This document shows positions 10,590 through 18,958 of a DNA stretch of 29,337 bases, one piece after another. Location: assembly GCA_004357505.1 (NCBI GenBank), contig SMWC01000152.1, positions 1 to 29,337 on the forward strand. The letters run 5' to 3'. The stretch is from Gammaproteobacteria bacterium. GTDB taxonomy: Bacteria > Pseudomonadota > Gammaproteobacteria > Steroidobacterales > Rariloculaceae. Under the pieces are notes generated by a model. The model was not told the origin of the DNA and ran no database searches. It saw nothing but the letters and a program-made list of their open reading frames with translations. A program made the position numbers and the translations under genes. How positions within the stretch are numbered: position 1 is the first letter of the stretch; every line of letters begins with the position of its first letter.

Positions 10590-11564
10590 ATGCTAAGCAC
10601 GGCGACGCAAAGACTTCGACTCGGGGCGGCCGCATGGGCGCTACGACGCCAAGGCCCTGATCCCTTGAACCTCGTACTGCGACGGCACCGTGTTTATATC
10701 CTGCCGAGCCGCTTCGGCGTCGCTTTTGGAATCCTGGTCTTCGCAATGATTCTTGGCGCGATGAATTACGCATCTAGCTTGGGCTTTGCGCTGGCATTCA
10801 TGCTCACGGGCTTGAGCCTGGTCGCTATGCATCATTGCCACAACAACTTGCTAGGCACCCGGATTCGCTTCTCGGGTGCGCATCCCGTGTTCGCTGGCGA
10901 GACTTGCGAGTTCCGGCTGGCATTGGGAAATGACGCCGGAGCGCCACGCTACGAACTGACACTTCGCCACAACGAGTACGACACCCAACCGCAGGATCTG
11001 CAACCCGGAGAGACCCAATCGTTGGTGTTGAAGGTCCCGACGCATCACCGCGGAGTCGTCAAACTTCGACGTTGCTCGGTCACCACGCGCTACCCCGGCA
11101 ATCTCTTCAAAGCTTGGTCATGGATTCATATGGATGCTGAGTGCATTGTTTATCCCGAACCCGCGACGGCCGGCAGACCGGTGCCCGTGAGCGGCGGCGG
11201 CAACGGCTCGCGTAGCATCGGAGAACAGGGCGATGCAGACTTCGCAGGCTTGAAGATCGCCGTACCCGGCGATCCACCGCAACGAATCGCGTGGAAGGCA
11301 TACGCCCGCAGCAATGAGCTGCTCACCAAGCAATTCACCGGGGGCGAACAACGGGCGCAACTCTTGGAGTGGAACGAGCTCGCCGGGCTCGAAACCGAAG
11401 AGCGTCTATCGCAGCTGACTCGCTGGTGCCTAGATGCGGCTGAAGAAGGCTGCGCATTCGGGATCGTCATACCGGGCACGACCGTATCTCTCGGCATCGG
11501 TCGCAGCCAGCTCCATGAATGCCTCAAAGCGCTGGCATTATTCGACGGAACTAGCGATCAATGA
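10590..11564 (+). CDS. DUF58 domain membrane protein
   Basis: A 324-residue protein with two adjacent hydrophobic segments near the N-terminus (about residues 37-75), then a cytoplasmic or periplasmic region ending in the DUF58 signature: GDADFAGLKIAVPGDPPQRI and the IAWKAYARSNELL block, near 215-250. DUF58 proteins are usual partners of MoxR ATPases and are related to von Willebrand A folds. The start is uncertain: ATG at 10590 with AGG eight bases upstream is preferred over TTG at 10575. It lies 38 nt after moxR, and its TGA directly abuts the ATG of the transglutaminase gene. The function is inferred from association only. Confidence 0.88.
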   Translation: MLSTATQRLRLGAAAWALRRQGPDPLNLVLRRHRVYILPSRFGVAFGILVFAMILGAMNYASSLGFALAFMLTGLSLVAMHHCHNNLLGTRIRFSGAHPVFAGETCEFRLALGNDAGAPRYELTLRHNEYDTQPQDLQPGETQSLVLKVPTHHRGVVKLRRCSVTTRYPGNLFKAWSWIHMDAECIVYPEPATAGRPVPVSGGGNGSRSIGEQGDADFAGLKIAVPGDPPQRIAWKAYARSNELLTKQFTGGEQRAQLLEWNELAGLETEERLSQLTRWCLDAAEEGCAFGIVIPGTTVSLGIGRSQLHECLKALALFDGTSDQ

Positions 11565-13559
11565 ATGAGCACCGCCGCTAACCGCCAGGACGCCACCGGC
11601 CGCCTGCTTTGGACGGCTGGTGTGGTCGCCGGCGCAAGCCTCCCGCATTGGCCGACGCTGCCTCTATGGGCGCCCGTTCTGCTGTGTATGTGTATCGCAT
11701 GGCGGCTGGCCGGCGATTTCGCGAACTGGCCGCTGCCGAACACGACGGTCCGAATCGGACTTGCCCTCATCGCGTTGGTTGCGGTCCTCGGTGAATACCA
11801 CACATTGAACGGAGTCGAGGCGGGCAGCGCGCTGCTTGTTGTCATGGTGGCGCTAAAATTCCTCGAGACACGCACGAGTCGGGACCAGCTTGTGCTGATG
11901 ATCATCTCGTATTTCCTGATATTTGCCGGTCTCCTTGGCCAGCGCAGCCTCGTCATCGTGCTCTATCTGCTCGGCTTCGTATGGTTTACGACCATCGGTC
12001 TGCTGCAACTAGGACGCCGTGGTCCATTGCTCGGCACGTGGGTGACCGCCAAGCTCGCAGGAAGACTCCTGCTACATGCGCTACCAATCATGCTCGTGCT
12101 GTTCGTGCTCTTCCCGCGGTTGCCGGGCCCTCTTTGGGCACTTCCTAGCGTCAACACGAGCGGACGTAGCGGCCTGTCCGATACGATGAGTCCGGGAGAC
12201 CTCACCAATCTTGCCCTTTCAGACGAGGTCGCGTTCCGTGTCGAGTTCCATGATCGCCCACCGGGGCCTAGTCAACTGTATTGGCGGGGCCCTGTGCTGA
12301 GTAATTTCAACGGCCGGACTTGGTCCAGCGATGGTGTCCAACTTCGTGGTCGAATCGCCGACACACTGGAATACAGCGGCGACCCAATCAACTACCGGGT
12401 GATGCTGGAACCCAATGGGCGGCGCTGGATACTCGCGTTGGACATGCCGGCCAAGTGGCCGGACGGCGAAGGCATCCTGATGGAGAGTCATTACCAGCTT
12501 ATACGCTTCCCGCGTTCCATTCGTTCGCGAGTAAATTACGAGCTGACCTCGTATCCCGCCTATCACGCCGGCGAGACATTAACAAATGCGCAGCGCGATG
12601 TTTATCTCGCTTTACCCGACGGCAGCAACCCGCGCAGCCGCGAGCTGGCGCAGCAGTGGCGCCAAGTCGATCAAGATCCAGCAGAGATCATTCGCAGTGC
12701 ACTGAACCTCTTCCGGGCTGAGACCTTTTACTACACGCTCACACCACCGGCGCTCGGCGCGCACCCGGCCGATGAGTTCTTGTTTCAGACACGAGAAGGG
12801 TTCTGTGAACACTATGCCTCGGCGTTTACCGTTCTGATGCGCGCGGCCGGCATACCTGCCCGGGTCGTGACCGGCTACCAGGGAGGTGAGCTCAACGGGC
12901 TCGGTCAGTACTACATCATCTACCAGTCCAACGCACACGCCTGGACCGAAGTGTGGCTTGAGGGAGAAGGCTGGGTGCGTGTCGACCCGACCGCGGCAGT
13001 CGCACCCGAGCGGATTGAATTTGGCTTATCGGGCGGTTCGCTCGCCGGTCAGCGAGTTGCCGGCGGAGCATTCAGAAATTTTGTGTGGCTCAGAAACATG
13101 GCCCTGGCCTGGGACGCAGCGAATACCTACTGGAATGACTGGGTGTTAAGTTACGGCCCGGAACTGCAGAGAAACATACTACGCGCTTTAGGCATAGCTA
13201 GGCCCCATTGGACCAAGCTCATCAGCCTCACCGTCATACTCCTGATCCTGCTATTGGGCACCCTGATGGCCTACCTTGCGTGGACCTATCGGACAAATCG
13301 ACCTGAAGATCCCGCAACGCGCTATTTCGGCAGTTTTTGCCGGAAACTGGGCCGCGCCAATGTCGCCCCGCGTCGTCCCACCGAGGGCCCTGTGGACTTC
13401 GGTCGGCGCGCTATTGAAGCCCTGCCCGACGCGTCCGTCAAGATCGAGGACATTACCGAAGCTTATGTCGGGATACGGTATGAGCCCGGGAGCGGCGCCG
13501 ACGAGCTCGAGCGGCTCAAGCTACTGGTAAGGAGTTTCAAACCTAGCCCCGCCACCTGA
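11565..13559 (+). CDS. TgpA-like membrane transglutaminase (DUF3488-transglutaminase-DUF4129)
   Basis: A 664-residue inner-membrane protein. About six membrane segments occupy residues 10-190 (DUF3488), followed by a periplasmic transglutaminase-like domain with the full triad Cys414 (in EGFCEHYASAF), His458 (in AHAWTEVW) and Asp474 (in VRVDPT), one more membrane segment near 550-572, and a C-terminal DUF4129 region. This is the layout of Pseudomonas aeruginosa TgpA, which is essential there and has been connected with the cell envelope. Its ATG directly follows the DUF58 stop, so the three genes are one unit. It converges on prfC with only 9 nt between the stops and no room for a standard terminator. 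Confidence 0.93.
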   Translation: MSTAANRQDATGRLLWTAGVVAGASLPHWPTLPLWAPVLLCMCIAWRLAGDFANWPLPNTTVRIGLALIALVAVLGEYHTLNGVEAGSALLVVMVALKFLETRTSRDQLVLMIISYFLIFAGLLGQRSLVIVLYLLGFVWFTTIGLLQLGRRGPLLGTWVTAKLAGRLLLHALPIMLVLFVLFPRLPGPLWALPSVNTSGRSGLSDTMSPGDLTNLALSDEVAFRVEFHDRPPGPSQLYWRGPVLSNFNGRTWSSDGVQLRGRIADTLEYSGDPINYRVMLEPNGRRWILALDMPAKWPDGEGILMESHYQLIRFPRSIRSRVNYELTSYPAYHAGETLTNAQRDVYLALPDGSNPRSRELAQQWRQVDQDPAEIIRSALNLFRAETFYYTLTPPALGAHPADEFLFQTREGFCEHYASAFTVLMRAAGIPARVVTGYQGGELNGLGQYYIIYQSNAHAWTEVWLEGEGWVRVDPTAAVAPERIEFGLSGGSLAGQRVAGGAFRNFVWLRNMALAWDAANTYWNDWVLSYGPELQRNILRALGIARPHWTKLISLTVILLILLLGTLMAYLAWTYRTNRPEDPATRYFGSFCRKLGRANVAPRRPTEGPVDFGRRAIEALPDASVKIEDITEAYVGIRYEPGSGADELERLKLLVRSFKPSPAT

Positions 13560-13568
13560 CACCGGCCG

Positions 13569-15161
13569 TCAAGACGCAGGTCGGGCGATGCGCCCATGTT
13601 CTCTGGTCGCCTGAAACTCAATCTTCGGCCAGCGCTCCTGAGTAAGATTCAGTCTCACCGAGCTCGTCGGCAAGAAAACCAGCTGCCCCGTATGGTCCAA
13701 CGCAAGATTGCTCCTCAGTTTTCGCGAGAACTCATCGAGCATTCGATCATCCTCACAACGGATCCAGCGGACCGTGACGACGTTCACCGGTTCGAAAACG
13801 CACTCGACGCCATATTCGTCGCGCAGCCTGAACGATGCGACTTCGAATTGCAGCGGACCAATAGCACCGAGAATCAAATCATTACTAATCAGCGGTCGGA
13901 AGAGCTGCGTCGCACCCTCTTCGCATAGCTGATTGAGTCCCTTATTCAACGCTTTTAGTCGGAACGGGTCCGCAAGTACTGCCCGTCGAAAGAGCTCGGG
14001 AGCAAAATCAGGAATACCGATGAAGACCAGATTCTCGCCCTGTGAAAAACTGTCGCCAATATTGATCGTCCCATGATTGTGGAGGCCGATAATGTCGCCG
14101 GCGACAGCCTCCTCGACATGCTTCCGATCCGCAGCCATGAAGGTGATGGCTTCACCGACACGTACCTCGCGTTGCAGCCTCGTGTGGTAGAGACGCATAC
14201 CCGGCCTATAAGTACCCGAACATACGCGCAAGAACGCTATCCGGTCTCTGTGAGAGGGATCCATGTTTGCTTGAATCTTGAAGACGAAGCCGCTCAGCTC
14301 TTTCTCGGTAGGCTCTACTGTTCGATCGACGGTCGCCCTCGGCTGCGGGGGCGGAGCTTCGGCCACAAACGCGTCCAACAACTCTTTTACACCAAAGTTA
14401 TGGATAGCGGCGCCAAAAAACACGGGTGTCTGGCGCCCCGCGAGATATTGATCACGGTCAAAGCTCGGGCTTGCGCCGCGAATAAGAGCCACCTGTTCAC
14501 GTAACTCATCCGCATCATCACCGAGTAGCTCGTCGACCTTCGACGAAGCCAAGCCGTCGACCCGGCGGGCAATGGAGACCCGGCTCGAATCACCGCGCTC
14601 ATAGAGATACAGGCAATCGTCCAAGAGGTGATAGATACCGCGGAACTCGCGCCCCATCCCAATCGGCCAGGTAACCGGAGCGCAGTCTATCTTCAGCATC
14701 GTCTCTATCTCATCGAGCAGCTCCAGCGGGTCGCGTCCATCCCGATCGAGTTTATTGATAAAGCTCATGATGGGCGTAGTGCGCAGGCGACAGACCTCCA
14801 TGAGTTTAATCGTGCGTTCCTCGACGCCCTTACCCGCGTCTATCACCATCAACGCACTGTCGACGGCGGTCAGCGTCCGATAAGTATCTTCCGAAAAATC
14901 TTCATGACCGGGCGTATCGAGTAGGTTGATGATTTTTCCGTCATAGGGAAACTGCATGACGGAAGAAGTGACGGAGATTCCCCGTTCTTGCTCAAGCTTC
15001 ATCCAGTCAGCCCGCGCATGACGCTGCGCTTTGCGACCTTTGATCGTCCCGGCCATCTGGATAGCGCCGCCAAACAGGAGCAGCTTTTCGGTGAGCGTGG
15101 TCTTACCAGCGTCCGGATGCGAGATAATCGCGAACGTACGACGCTCCAGCTGCTCTGACAT
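13569..15161 (-). CDS. prfC: peptide chain release factor 3 (RF3)
   Basis: A 530-residue translational GTPase that recycles RF1/RF2 after peptide release and takes part in post-peptidyl-transfer quality control. The G motifs are SHPDAGKTTLTEKLL near the N-terminus (P loop), DTPGHEDFSEDTYR (switch II), and NKLDRD. The length equals E. coli RF3 (529). It lies 27 nt after rimI and is probably the last gene of the pssA-udg-rimI-prfC unit; the holD-rimI-prfC neighbourhood also exists in E. coli. The ribosome-binding site is weak. No leftward terminator is visible after the stop; transcripts may read into the transglutaminase gene on the opposite strand. Confidence 0.97.
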   Translation of the reverse strand: MSEQLERRTFAIISHPDAGKTTLTEKLLLFGGAIQMAGTIKGRKAQRHARADWMKLEQERGISVTSSVMQFPYDGKIINLLDTPGHEDFSEDTYRTLTAVDSALMVIDAGKGVEERTIKLMEVCRLRTTPIMSFINKLDRDGRDPLELLDEIETMLKIDCAPVTWPIGMGREFRGIYHLLDDCLYLYERGDSSRVSIARRVDGLASSKVDELLGDDADELREQVALIRGASPSFDRDQYLAGRQTPVFFGAAIHNFGVKELLDAFVAEAPPPQPRATVDRTVEPTEKELSGFVFKIQANMDPSHRDRIAFLRVCSGTYRPGMRLYHTRLQREVRVGEAITFMAADRKHVEEAVAGDIIGLHNHGTINIGDSFSQGENLVFIGIPDFAPELFRRAVLADPFRLKALNKGLNQLCEEGATQLFRPLISNDLILGAIGPLQFEVASFRLRDEYGVECVFEPVNVVTVRWIRCEDDRMLDEFSRKLRSNLALDHTGQLVFLPTSSVRLNLTQERWPKIEFQATREHGRIARPAS

Positions 15162-15188
15162 GGTTGAGAGAGGGCCTTGATTTGCGAG

Positions 15189-15668
15189 TCAGTGGATAGA
15201 ACTTATCGAAACGGCATAGATGACTGCGTCCTGACGTCCATCGACTGCCTGATAATAGGACAGGTGAGTTCCAACTAACTTGAAGCCGACTGATTCGTAT
15301 AGCGCGATCGCAATGTCGTTAGAGGGACGAACCTCTAGAAATACCTGTTCCACGCCGAGTTCGTCTGCTCTCAGCAACACTGAATTGAGTAATTGACGGC
15401 CGTAGCCCAGCCGCTGGCAGCTCGGGTGCACACAGATGTTGAGCAGATGCGCTTCAGTTCCGGCAACCGACATGATGCTGTAGCCGCTGACGACGCCTGA
15501 CACTTCCAGCACCTGACTGTAATAGCCCGCAAGTAGACAGTCTCTAAAGATTCCGATGCTCCATGGAAACTGATAGCTCGACTTCTCGACCTCAGCCACT
15601 GCGTAGACATCGGCTGGGCTCATGGCTCGAGTTTGAGCTTGAGCTTCAGGTCGAATCGATGCGCTCAT
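15189..15668 (-). CDS. rimI: ribosomal protein S18-alanine N-acetyltransferase RimI
   Basis: A 159-residue GNAT acetyltransferase that acetylates the N-terminal alanine of ribosomal protein S18. The acetyl-CoA loop is QRLGYGRQLL (around 95-104), preceded by the typical LLNICVHPSCQ strand, with the SxSSYQFPWS block near residue 30 and the late LYESVGFKLVG motif. It begins at an ATG overlapping the TGA of the glycosylase gene, and this start adds about twelve residues to the usual N-terminus. A downstream Met16 is possible. Position between the glycosylase and prfC matches the rimI neighbourhood of other gammaproteobacteria. Confidence 0.93.
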   Translation of the reverse strand: MSASIRPEAQAQTRAMSPADVYAVAEVEKSSYQFPWSIGIFRDCLLAGYYSQVLEVSGVVSGYSIMSVAGTEAHLLNICVHPSCQRLGYGRQLLNSVLLRADELGVEQVFLEVRPSNDIAIALYESVGFKLVGTHLSYYQAVDGRQDAVIYAVSISSIH

Positions 15669-16324
15669 ATTGCCGCTCGAAGAATTCGCCTTACGAGTTT
15701 GAGGTCTTCCCAGGCCTTGGCTTTCGCCGCTGGACTACGCAACAGGTAAGCCGGGTGGTAGCTAGCGACCAATGGCGTTTCCGGGTTGCCGAAGCCTAAT
15801 TTCTGGCCTCGGAGCCTACCGATCGGCGCATCGGACTGCAACAGCCACTGCGCCGCAATGCGGCCGAGCGCGAGTATGACCTTGGGCTGTAGGAGCCGGA
15901 TCTGGCGCTCCAGATAGGGTGTGCAGGCCGTCGCTTCCTCCGCTCGTGGGTCGCGATTGTTCGGCGGCCGGCACTTGAGAATATTGGCGATGTAAACTTT
16001 TTCGCGAGAGAGTTCGATAGCGCGGAGCATGGCGTCCAGGAGCTGTCCGGCTCGCCCGACGAAGGGTTCTCCGCTGCGGTCCTCCTCGGCGCCGGGCGCT
16101 TCCCCAATAATCAACAGGTCCGCCTCTTTATTACCCACACCGAATACAGTTTGAATTCGACCACGGTGAAGCCCACAGTTTGTGCAGGCTCGCACCTCGT
16201 CGGCCAACGCAGACCAATCGCGTTCAGTGATCGATGTCTCGTCATGCTCCGGACTCTCCTCGCGGCGCAACACCCACACAGGAATACCCATCGTCGCGAG
16301 ATACTCGTTTCGGGCAGCGGTCAT
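15665..16324 (-). CDS. family-4 uracil-DNA glycosylase with a HolD (psi)-like N-terminal peptide
   Basis: A 219-residue protein. Residues ~44-219 are a type-4 (thermophile-type) uracil-DNA glycosylase: Cys47, Cys50, Cys118 and Cys134 fit the [4Fe-4S] ligands (CxxC and Cx15C), GEAPG (74-78) is the uracil-pocket motif and SYHPAYLLRSP with His190 the late active-site loop. It should remove uracil from DNA. Residues 1-21 are extra: they align without gaps to the first 21 residues of E. coli psi, sharing Met1, Thr2, Arg5, Leu9, Gly13, Ile14, Trp17, Leu19, Arg20 and Arg21, with a charged linker to the enzyme domain. In psi this peptide binds the DnaX collar. The gene sits directly before rimI, the holD position in E. 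coli. The ATG overlaps the pssA stop as ATGA. The enzyme domain is clear; the tether role is inference. Confidence 0.92.
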   Translation of the reverse strand: MTAARNEYLATMGIPVWVLRREESPEHDETSITERDWSALADEVRACTNCGLHRGRIQTVFGVGNKEADLLIIGEAPGAEEDRSGEPFVGRAGQLLDAMLRAIELSREKVYIANILKCRPPNNRDPRAEEATACTPYLERQIRLLQPKVILALGRIAAQWLLQSDAPIGRLRGQKLGFGNPETPLVASYHPAYLLRSPAAKAKAWEDLKLVRRILRAAI

Positions 16325-17097
16325 GTGCTCATCGCCCGGGGGGGCTTCCAATTACGGCGAAACCGCCGCCAGAGCCAAAGAAGGGGGCCAGTAGTAGCGT
16401 AGGTGAAGTACATTGCGAATAGAACAACGGGCGGGTTGAGGGAGACCAAGATCAATAACAAAGGAATCAGCAGTAAATTGCCATACCTGACGCGACTACT
16501 CAGGTTGAAGTCTTTGAAGCTCAGATAGCGAAGATTCGACATCATCGCCAGTCCGCCGAGTGCGGTCACGGCCAGACCCATGACGAGCGCCAAAAGGCCG
16601 CCGATATCGTATTCGATACTCATCCAGACTGTAGCGGCTATACCGGATGCCGCAGGCGGGCTCGGTAGTCCCTGAAAGAAGTGTTTATCGTTAATCGCCG
16701 TGCTGGTATTGAATCTCGCGAGACGAAATGCGGCGGCCACAGTGAAGAGGAACGCGGCCAGCCAGCCCAACCTGCCCCACAGGGCCGCGTATTCGGGAAG
16801 TCGCTCAATGCCCCACTGATAGATGACGATGGCCGGCGCCAGGCCGAACGACACCATGTCGGCCAAGCTATCGAACTCCTTACCGAAATCACTCTCGGTA
16901 CTGGTCATTCGCGCGACACGGCCATCGAGGCCGTCTAAAAACATCGCCATATAGATCGCCCACGCGGCACCGAGAAAATTGCCGTCGATAGCAGCGACGA
17001 TAGAGTAGAAACCCGCGAACAGCGCGCCGGTCGTGAGAAGATTCGGTAACAGGTAGATCCCTCTGCGACGAGAGCTAACCATTGGATCGTTGGACAT
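16321..17097 (-). CDS. pssA: CDP-diacylglycerol-serine O-phosphatidyltransferase (CDP-alcohol type)
   Basis: A 258-residue integral membrane enzyme that makes phosphatidylserine, the precursor of phosphatidylethanolamine. The CDP-alcohol phosphotransferase motif is complete: Asp55, Asp58-Gly59, Ala62-Arg63, Gly72, Asp76 and Asp80. About seven hydrophobic segments follow the family pattern, and the N-terminus (RRGIYLLPNLLTTG) is typical of this PssA class. It is unrelated to the phospholipase-D-like PssA of enterobacteria. First gene of the leftward pssA-udg-rimI-prfC unit and divergent from proS across 151 nt carrying paired promoter candidates. A second CDP-alcohol transferase lies at 22391; the sequence and N-terminus favour serine as substrate here. 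Confidence 0.9.
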   Translation of the reverse strand: MSNDPMVSSRRRGIYLLPNLLTTGALFAGFYSIVAAIDGNFLGAAWAIYMAMFLDGLDGRVARMTSTESDFGKEFDSLADMVSFGLAPAIVIYQWGIERLPEYAALWGRLGWLAAFLFTVAAAFRLARFNTSTAINDKHFFQGLPSPPAASGIAATVWMSIEYDIGGLLALVMGLAVTALGGLAMMSNLRYLSFKDFNLSSRVRYGNLLLIPLLLILVSLNPPVVLFAMYFTYATTGPLLWLWRRFRRNWKPPRAMST

Positions 17098-17112
17098 CGT
17101 CGATCAATCGCC

Positions 17113-17141
17113 AAATAACCACTCGTGTGATGCTGCGGCAA
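17113..17141 (-). promoter_or_regulatory. possible pssA-operon promoter
   Basis: On the minus strand TTGCCG (17141-17136) and TTATTT (17118-17113) are exactly 17 nt apart, with TGG before the -10 (extended -10 feature). The -10 itself is weak. One arm of an 11-bp inverted repeat fills most of the spacer. Confidence 0.35.
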
Positions 17142-17192
17142 TTGGCCAGCCGACGCAATGCTTTCTTCACCAGGGTTTGAGACACGAGTGGT
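17118..17192. repeat. 11-bp perfect inverted repeat between pssA and proS
   Basis: ACCACTCGTGT (17118-17128) and ACACGAGTGGT (17182-17192) are perfect reverse complements separated by 53 nt. Each arm lies between the -35 and -10 candidates of one of the two divergent promoters and has the same orientation relative to its gene. This may be a shared operator pair or a chance match. Confidence 0.6.
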
Positions 17193-17207
17193 CCAACAAG
17201 GTTATAT
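17177..17207 (+). promoter_or_regulatory. possible proS promoter
   Basis: TTGAGA (17177-17182) is followed after 19 nt by TTATAT (17202-17207). The hexamers are reasonable, the spacing is long. Transcription would begin near 17214, about 35 nt before the ATG. Confidence 0.35.
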
Positions 17208-17248
17208 TGATGAGTTCAGCGAGTCGTGAAACGGTTGACCGCTAAGCT

Positions 17249-18958
17249 ATGCGACTAACAGATTTCCCCCTCAAGACCTTCAAGGAGGTGCCGGCAGAAG
17301 CAGAAGTTATCAGCCACCAACTGATGCTGCGAGCCGGCCTGATCAGGCGCCTGGCGTCGGGTCTCTACACCTGGCTCCCGCTTGGTTTGCGTGTGTTACA
17401 CAAGGTTGAGGCGATCATTCGCGAGGAAATGGATCGCGCCGGGGCCCTGGAACTTCTGATGCCCATGGTGCAGCCCGCTGAGCTCTGGCGAGAATCAGGA
17501 CGCTGGAAAGAGTACGGCCCGGAGCTGTTACGCCTGAACGATCGACACCAGCGTGAGTTCTGTCTAGGCCCGACTCACGAAGAGGTCATCACGGATATTG
17601 CCCGCAGCGAACTCAGGAGCTACCGGCAGCTACCCGTAATCTACTATCAGATTCAAACGAAATTTCGGGATGAAATCAGACCGCGGTTCGGGGTTATGCG
17701 CGCACGCGAGTTCACGATGAAGGACGCGTACTCCTTCCACCTGGACGAGGCTTCCCTTCTTGAAGGTTACGAGAAGATGCGCGTCGCTTACGAACGGATC
17801 TTCACGCGGCTACAGTTGGAGTTTCGGATCGTCCAGGCGGACCCCGGCGCGATAGGCGGCAACCGCTCGGAAGAATTCCATGTCCTTGCCGAGTCGGGGG
17901 AAGACGCGATCGCCTATTGCGAAGCCGATGGCTACGCCGCGAACGTCGACACGGTAGCAATTCCAGCCGTAGGCGGCCCACGCGGTGAGGCGAAGACTGA
18001 CCTCGAGTTGGTGCAGACGCCCGCAGTACGCACGATCGATGCGCTCAGCGCCTTCTTGAACGTAGAACCGGCTGACTGCCTGAAGACACTAGTTGTTCAG
18101 GGAACGGATGCGCCGGCTGTCGCGTTGCTGCTGTGCGGCCACCACGAACTCAATCGCATCAAAGCGGAGGCGCTGGAGAGCGTTGCCCGACCGTTAAGAA
18201 TGCTCCGAGCAACAGAAGTACAAGCAGCGACGGGCTACGAACCAGGGTTTCTCGGCCCGAAGGAACTGGAGATCCCGATCGTCGCCGACCGAGCGGCCGC
18301 CGTCTTGAGCGACTTCGTCTGCGGTGCAAATCAGACCGATTATCACTTCCGCGGCGTCAACTGGGGCCGAGATCTTCCAGTTCCTGCGACCGCAGACCTG
18401 CGCAATGCGGTTGCCGGGGACCCGAGCCCAGCGGGTGGTGGCCTTCTGGCTGTTAAGCGAGGCATTGAAGTCGGTCACATCTTTCAACTCGGAACCAGAT
18501 ACAGTGACGCCATGGAAGCGACGGTGCTTAATAAGGATGGCAAAGCCTGCGCCATGCAGATGGGCTGCTACGGCATCGGCGTCACGCGCATAGTCGCAGC
18601 GGCGATCGAACAGAACAATGATGATCACGGGATCGTCTGGCCCGAGGCAATCGCGCCCTTCGATGTCGTTTTGGTCCCCATCAACATGGACAAATCCTAC
18701 CGGGTCAAGGAAGCAGCCGATTCACTCTATCAGGAGTTGCAGGACGCCGGTTTCGACGTGCTGCTGGACGATCGCCCGCACAGACCAGGGGTGAAATTCG
18801 CCGATGCCGATCTGATAGGCATACCCCATCGACTGGTAATCGTCGAGAAGGCATGGGACGAGGGCAAGATCGAATACAAGGCGCGCCGGGCCACCGACGC
18901 CGAGATGATCCCTGTCGAGACCGTGACGAAGTTTCTCGCGGAGACTCGGCAATGCTGA
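17249..18958 (+). CDS. proS: proline-tRNA ligase (bacterial type with editing domain)
   Basis: A 569-residue class II synthetase that charges tRNA-Pro. Length and layout match the long bacterial ProRS (E. coli 572): the N-terminal catalytic part has RLASGLYTWLPLG and motif 2 in FRDEIRPRFGVMRAREFTMKD, an insertion of about 180 residues (roughly 225-405) corresponds to the YbaK-like editing domain that hydrolyses Ala-tRNA-Pro, motif 3 includes GCYGIGVTRIVAA, and a C-terminal anticodon-binding domain ends the protein. No strong ribosome-binding site is visible, but the N-terminus (MRLTDFPLKTFKE) is family-typical. The 3' end overlaps the next gene by 7 nt. Confidence 0.98.
   Translation: MRLTDFPLKTFKEVPAEAEVISHQLMLRAGLIRRLASGLYTWLPLGLRVLHKVEAIIREEMDRAGALELLMPMVQPAELWRESGRWKEYGPELLRLNDRHQREFCLGPTHEEVITDIARSELRSYRQLPVIYYQIQTKFRDEIRPRFGVMRAREFTMKDAYSFHLDEASLLEGYEKMRVAYERIFTRLQLEFRIVQADPGAIGGNRSEEFHVLAESGEDAIAYCEADGYAANVDTVAIPAVGGPRGEAKTDLELVQTPAVRTIDALSAFLNVEPADCLKTLVVQGTDAPAVALLLCGHHELNRIKAEALESVARPLRMLRATEVQAATGYEPGFLGPKELEIPIVADRAAAVLSDFVCGANQTDYHFRGVNWGRDLPVPATADLRNAVAGDPSPAGGGLLAVKRGIEVGHIFQLGTRYSDAMEATVLNKDGKACAMQMGCYGIGVTRIVAAAIEQNNDDHGIVWPEAIAPFDVVLVPINMDKSYRVKEAADSLYQELQDAGFDVLLDDRPHRPGVKFADADLIGIPHRLVIVEKAWDEGKIEYKARRATDAEMIPVETVTKFLAETRQC

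Noticed and set aside
12320..12721. Long alternative frame inside the transglutaminase gene, and similar long antisense frames (for example 18194-18628 minus, 28201-28437 plus)
   Set aside because: They lie entirely within well-supported genes, lack ribosome-binding sites and give Arg/Ser/Pro-rich translations typical of shadow frames in GC-rich DNA.
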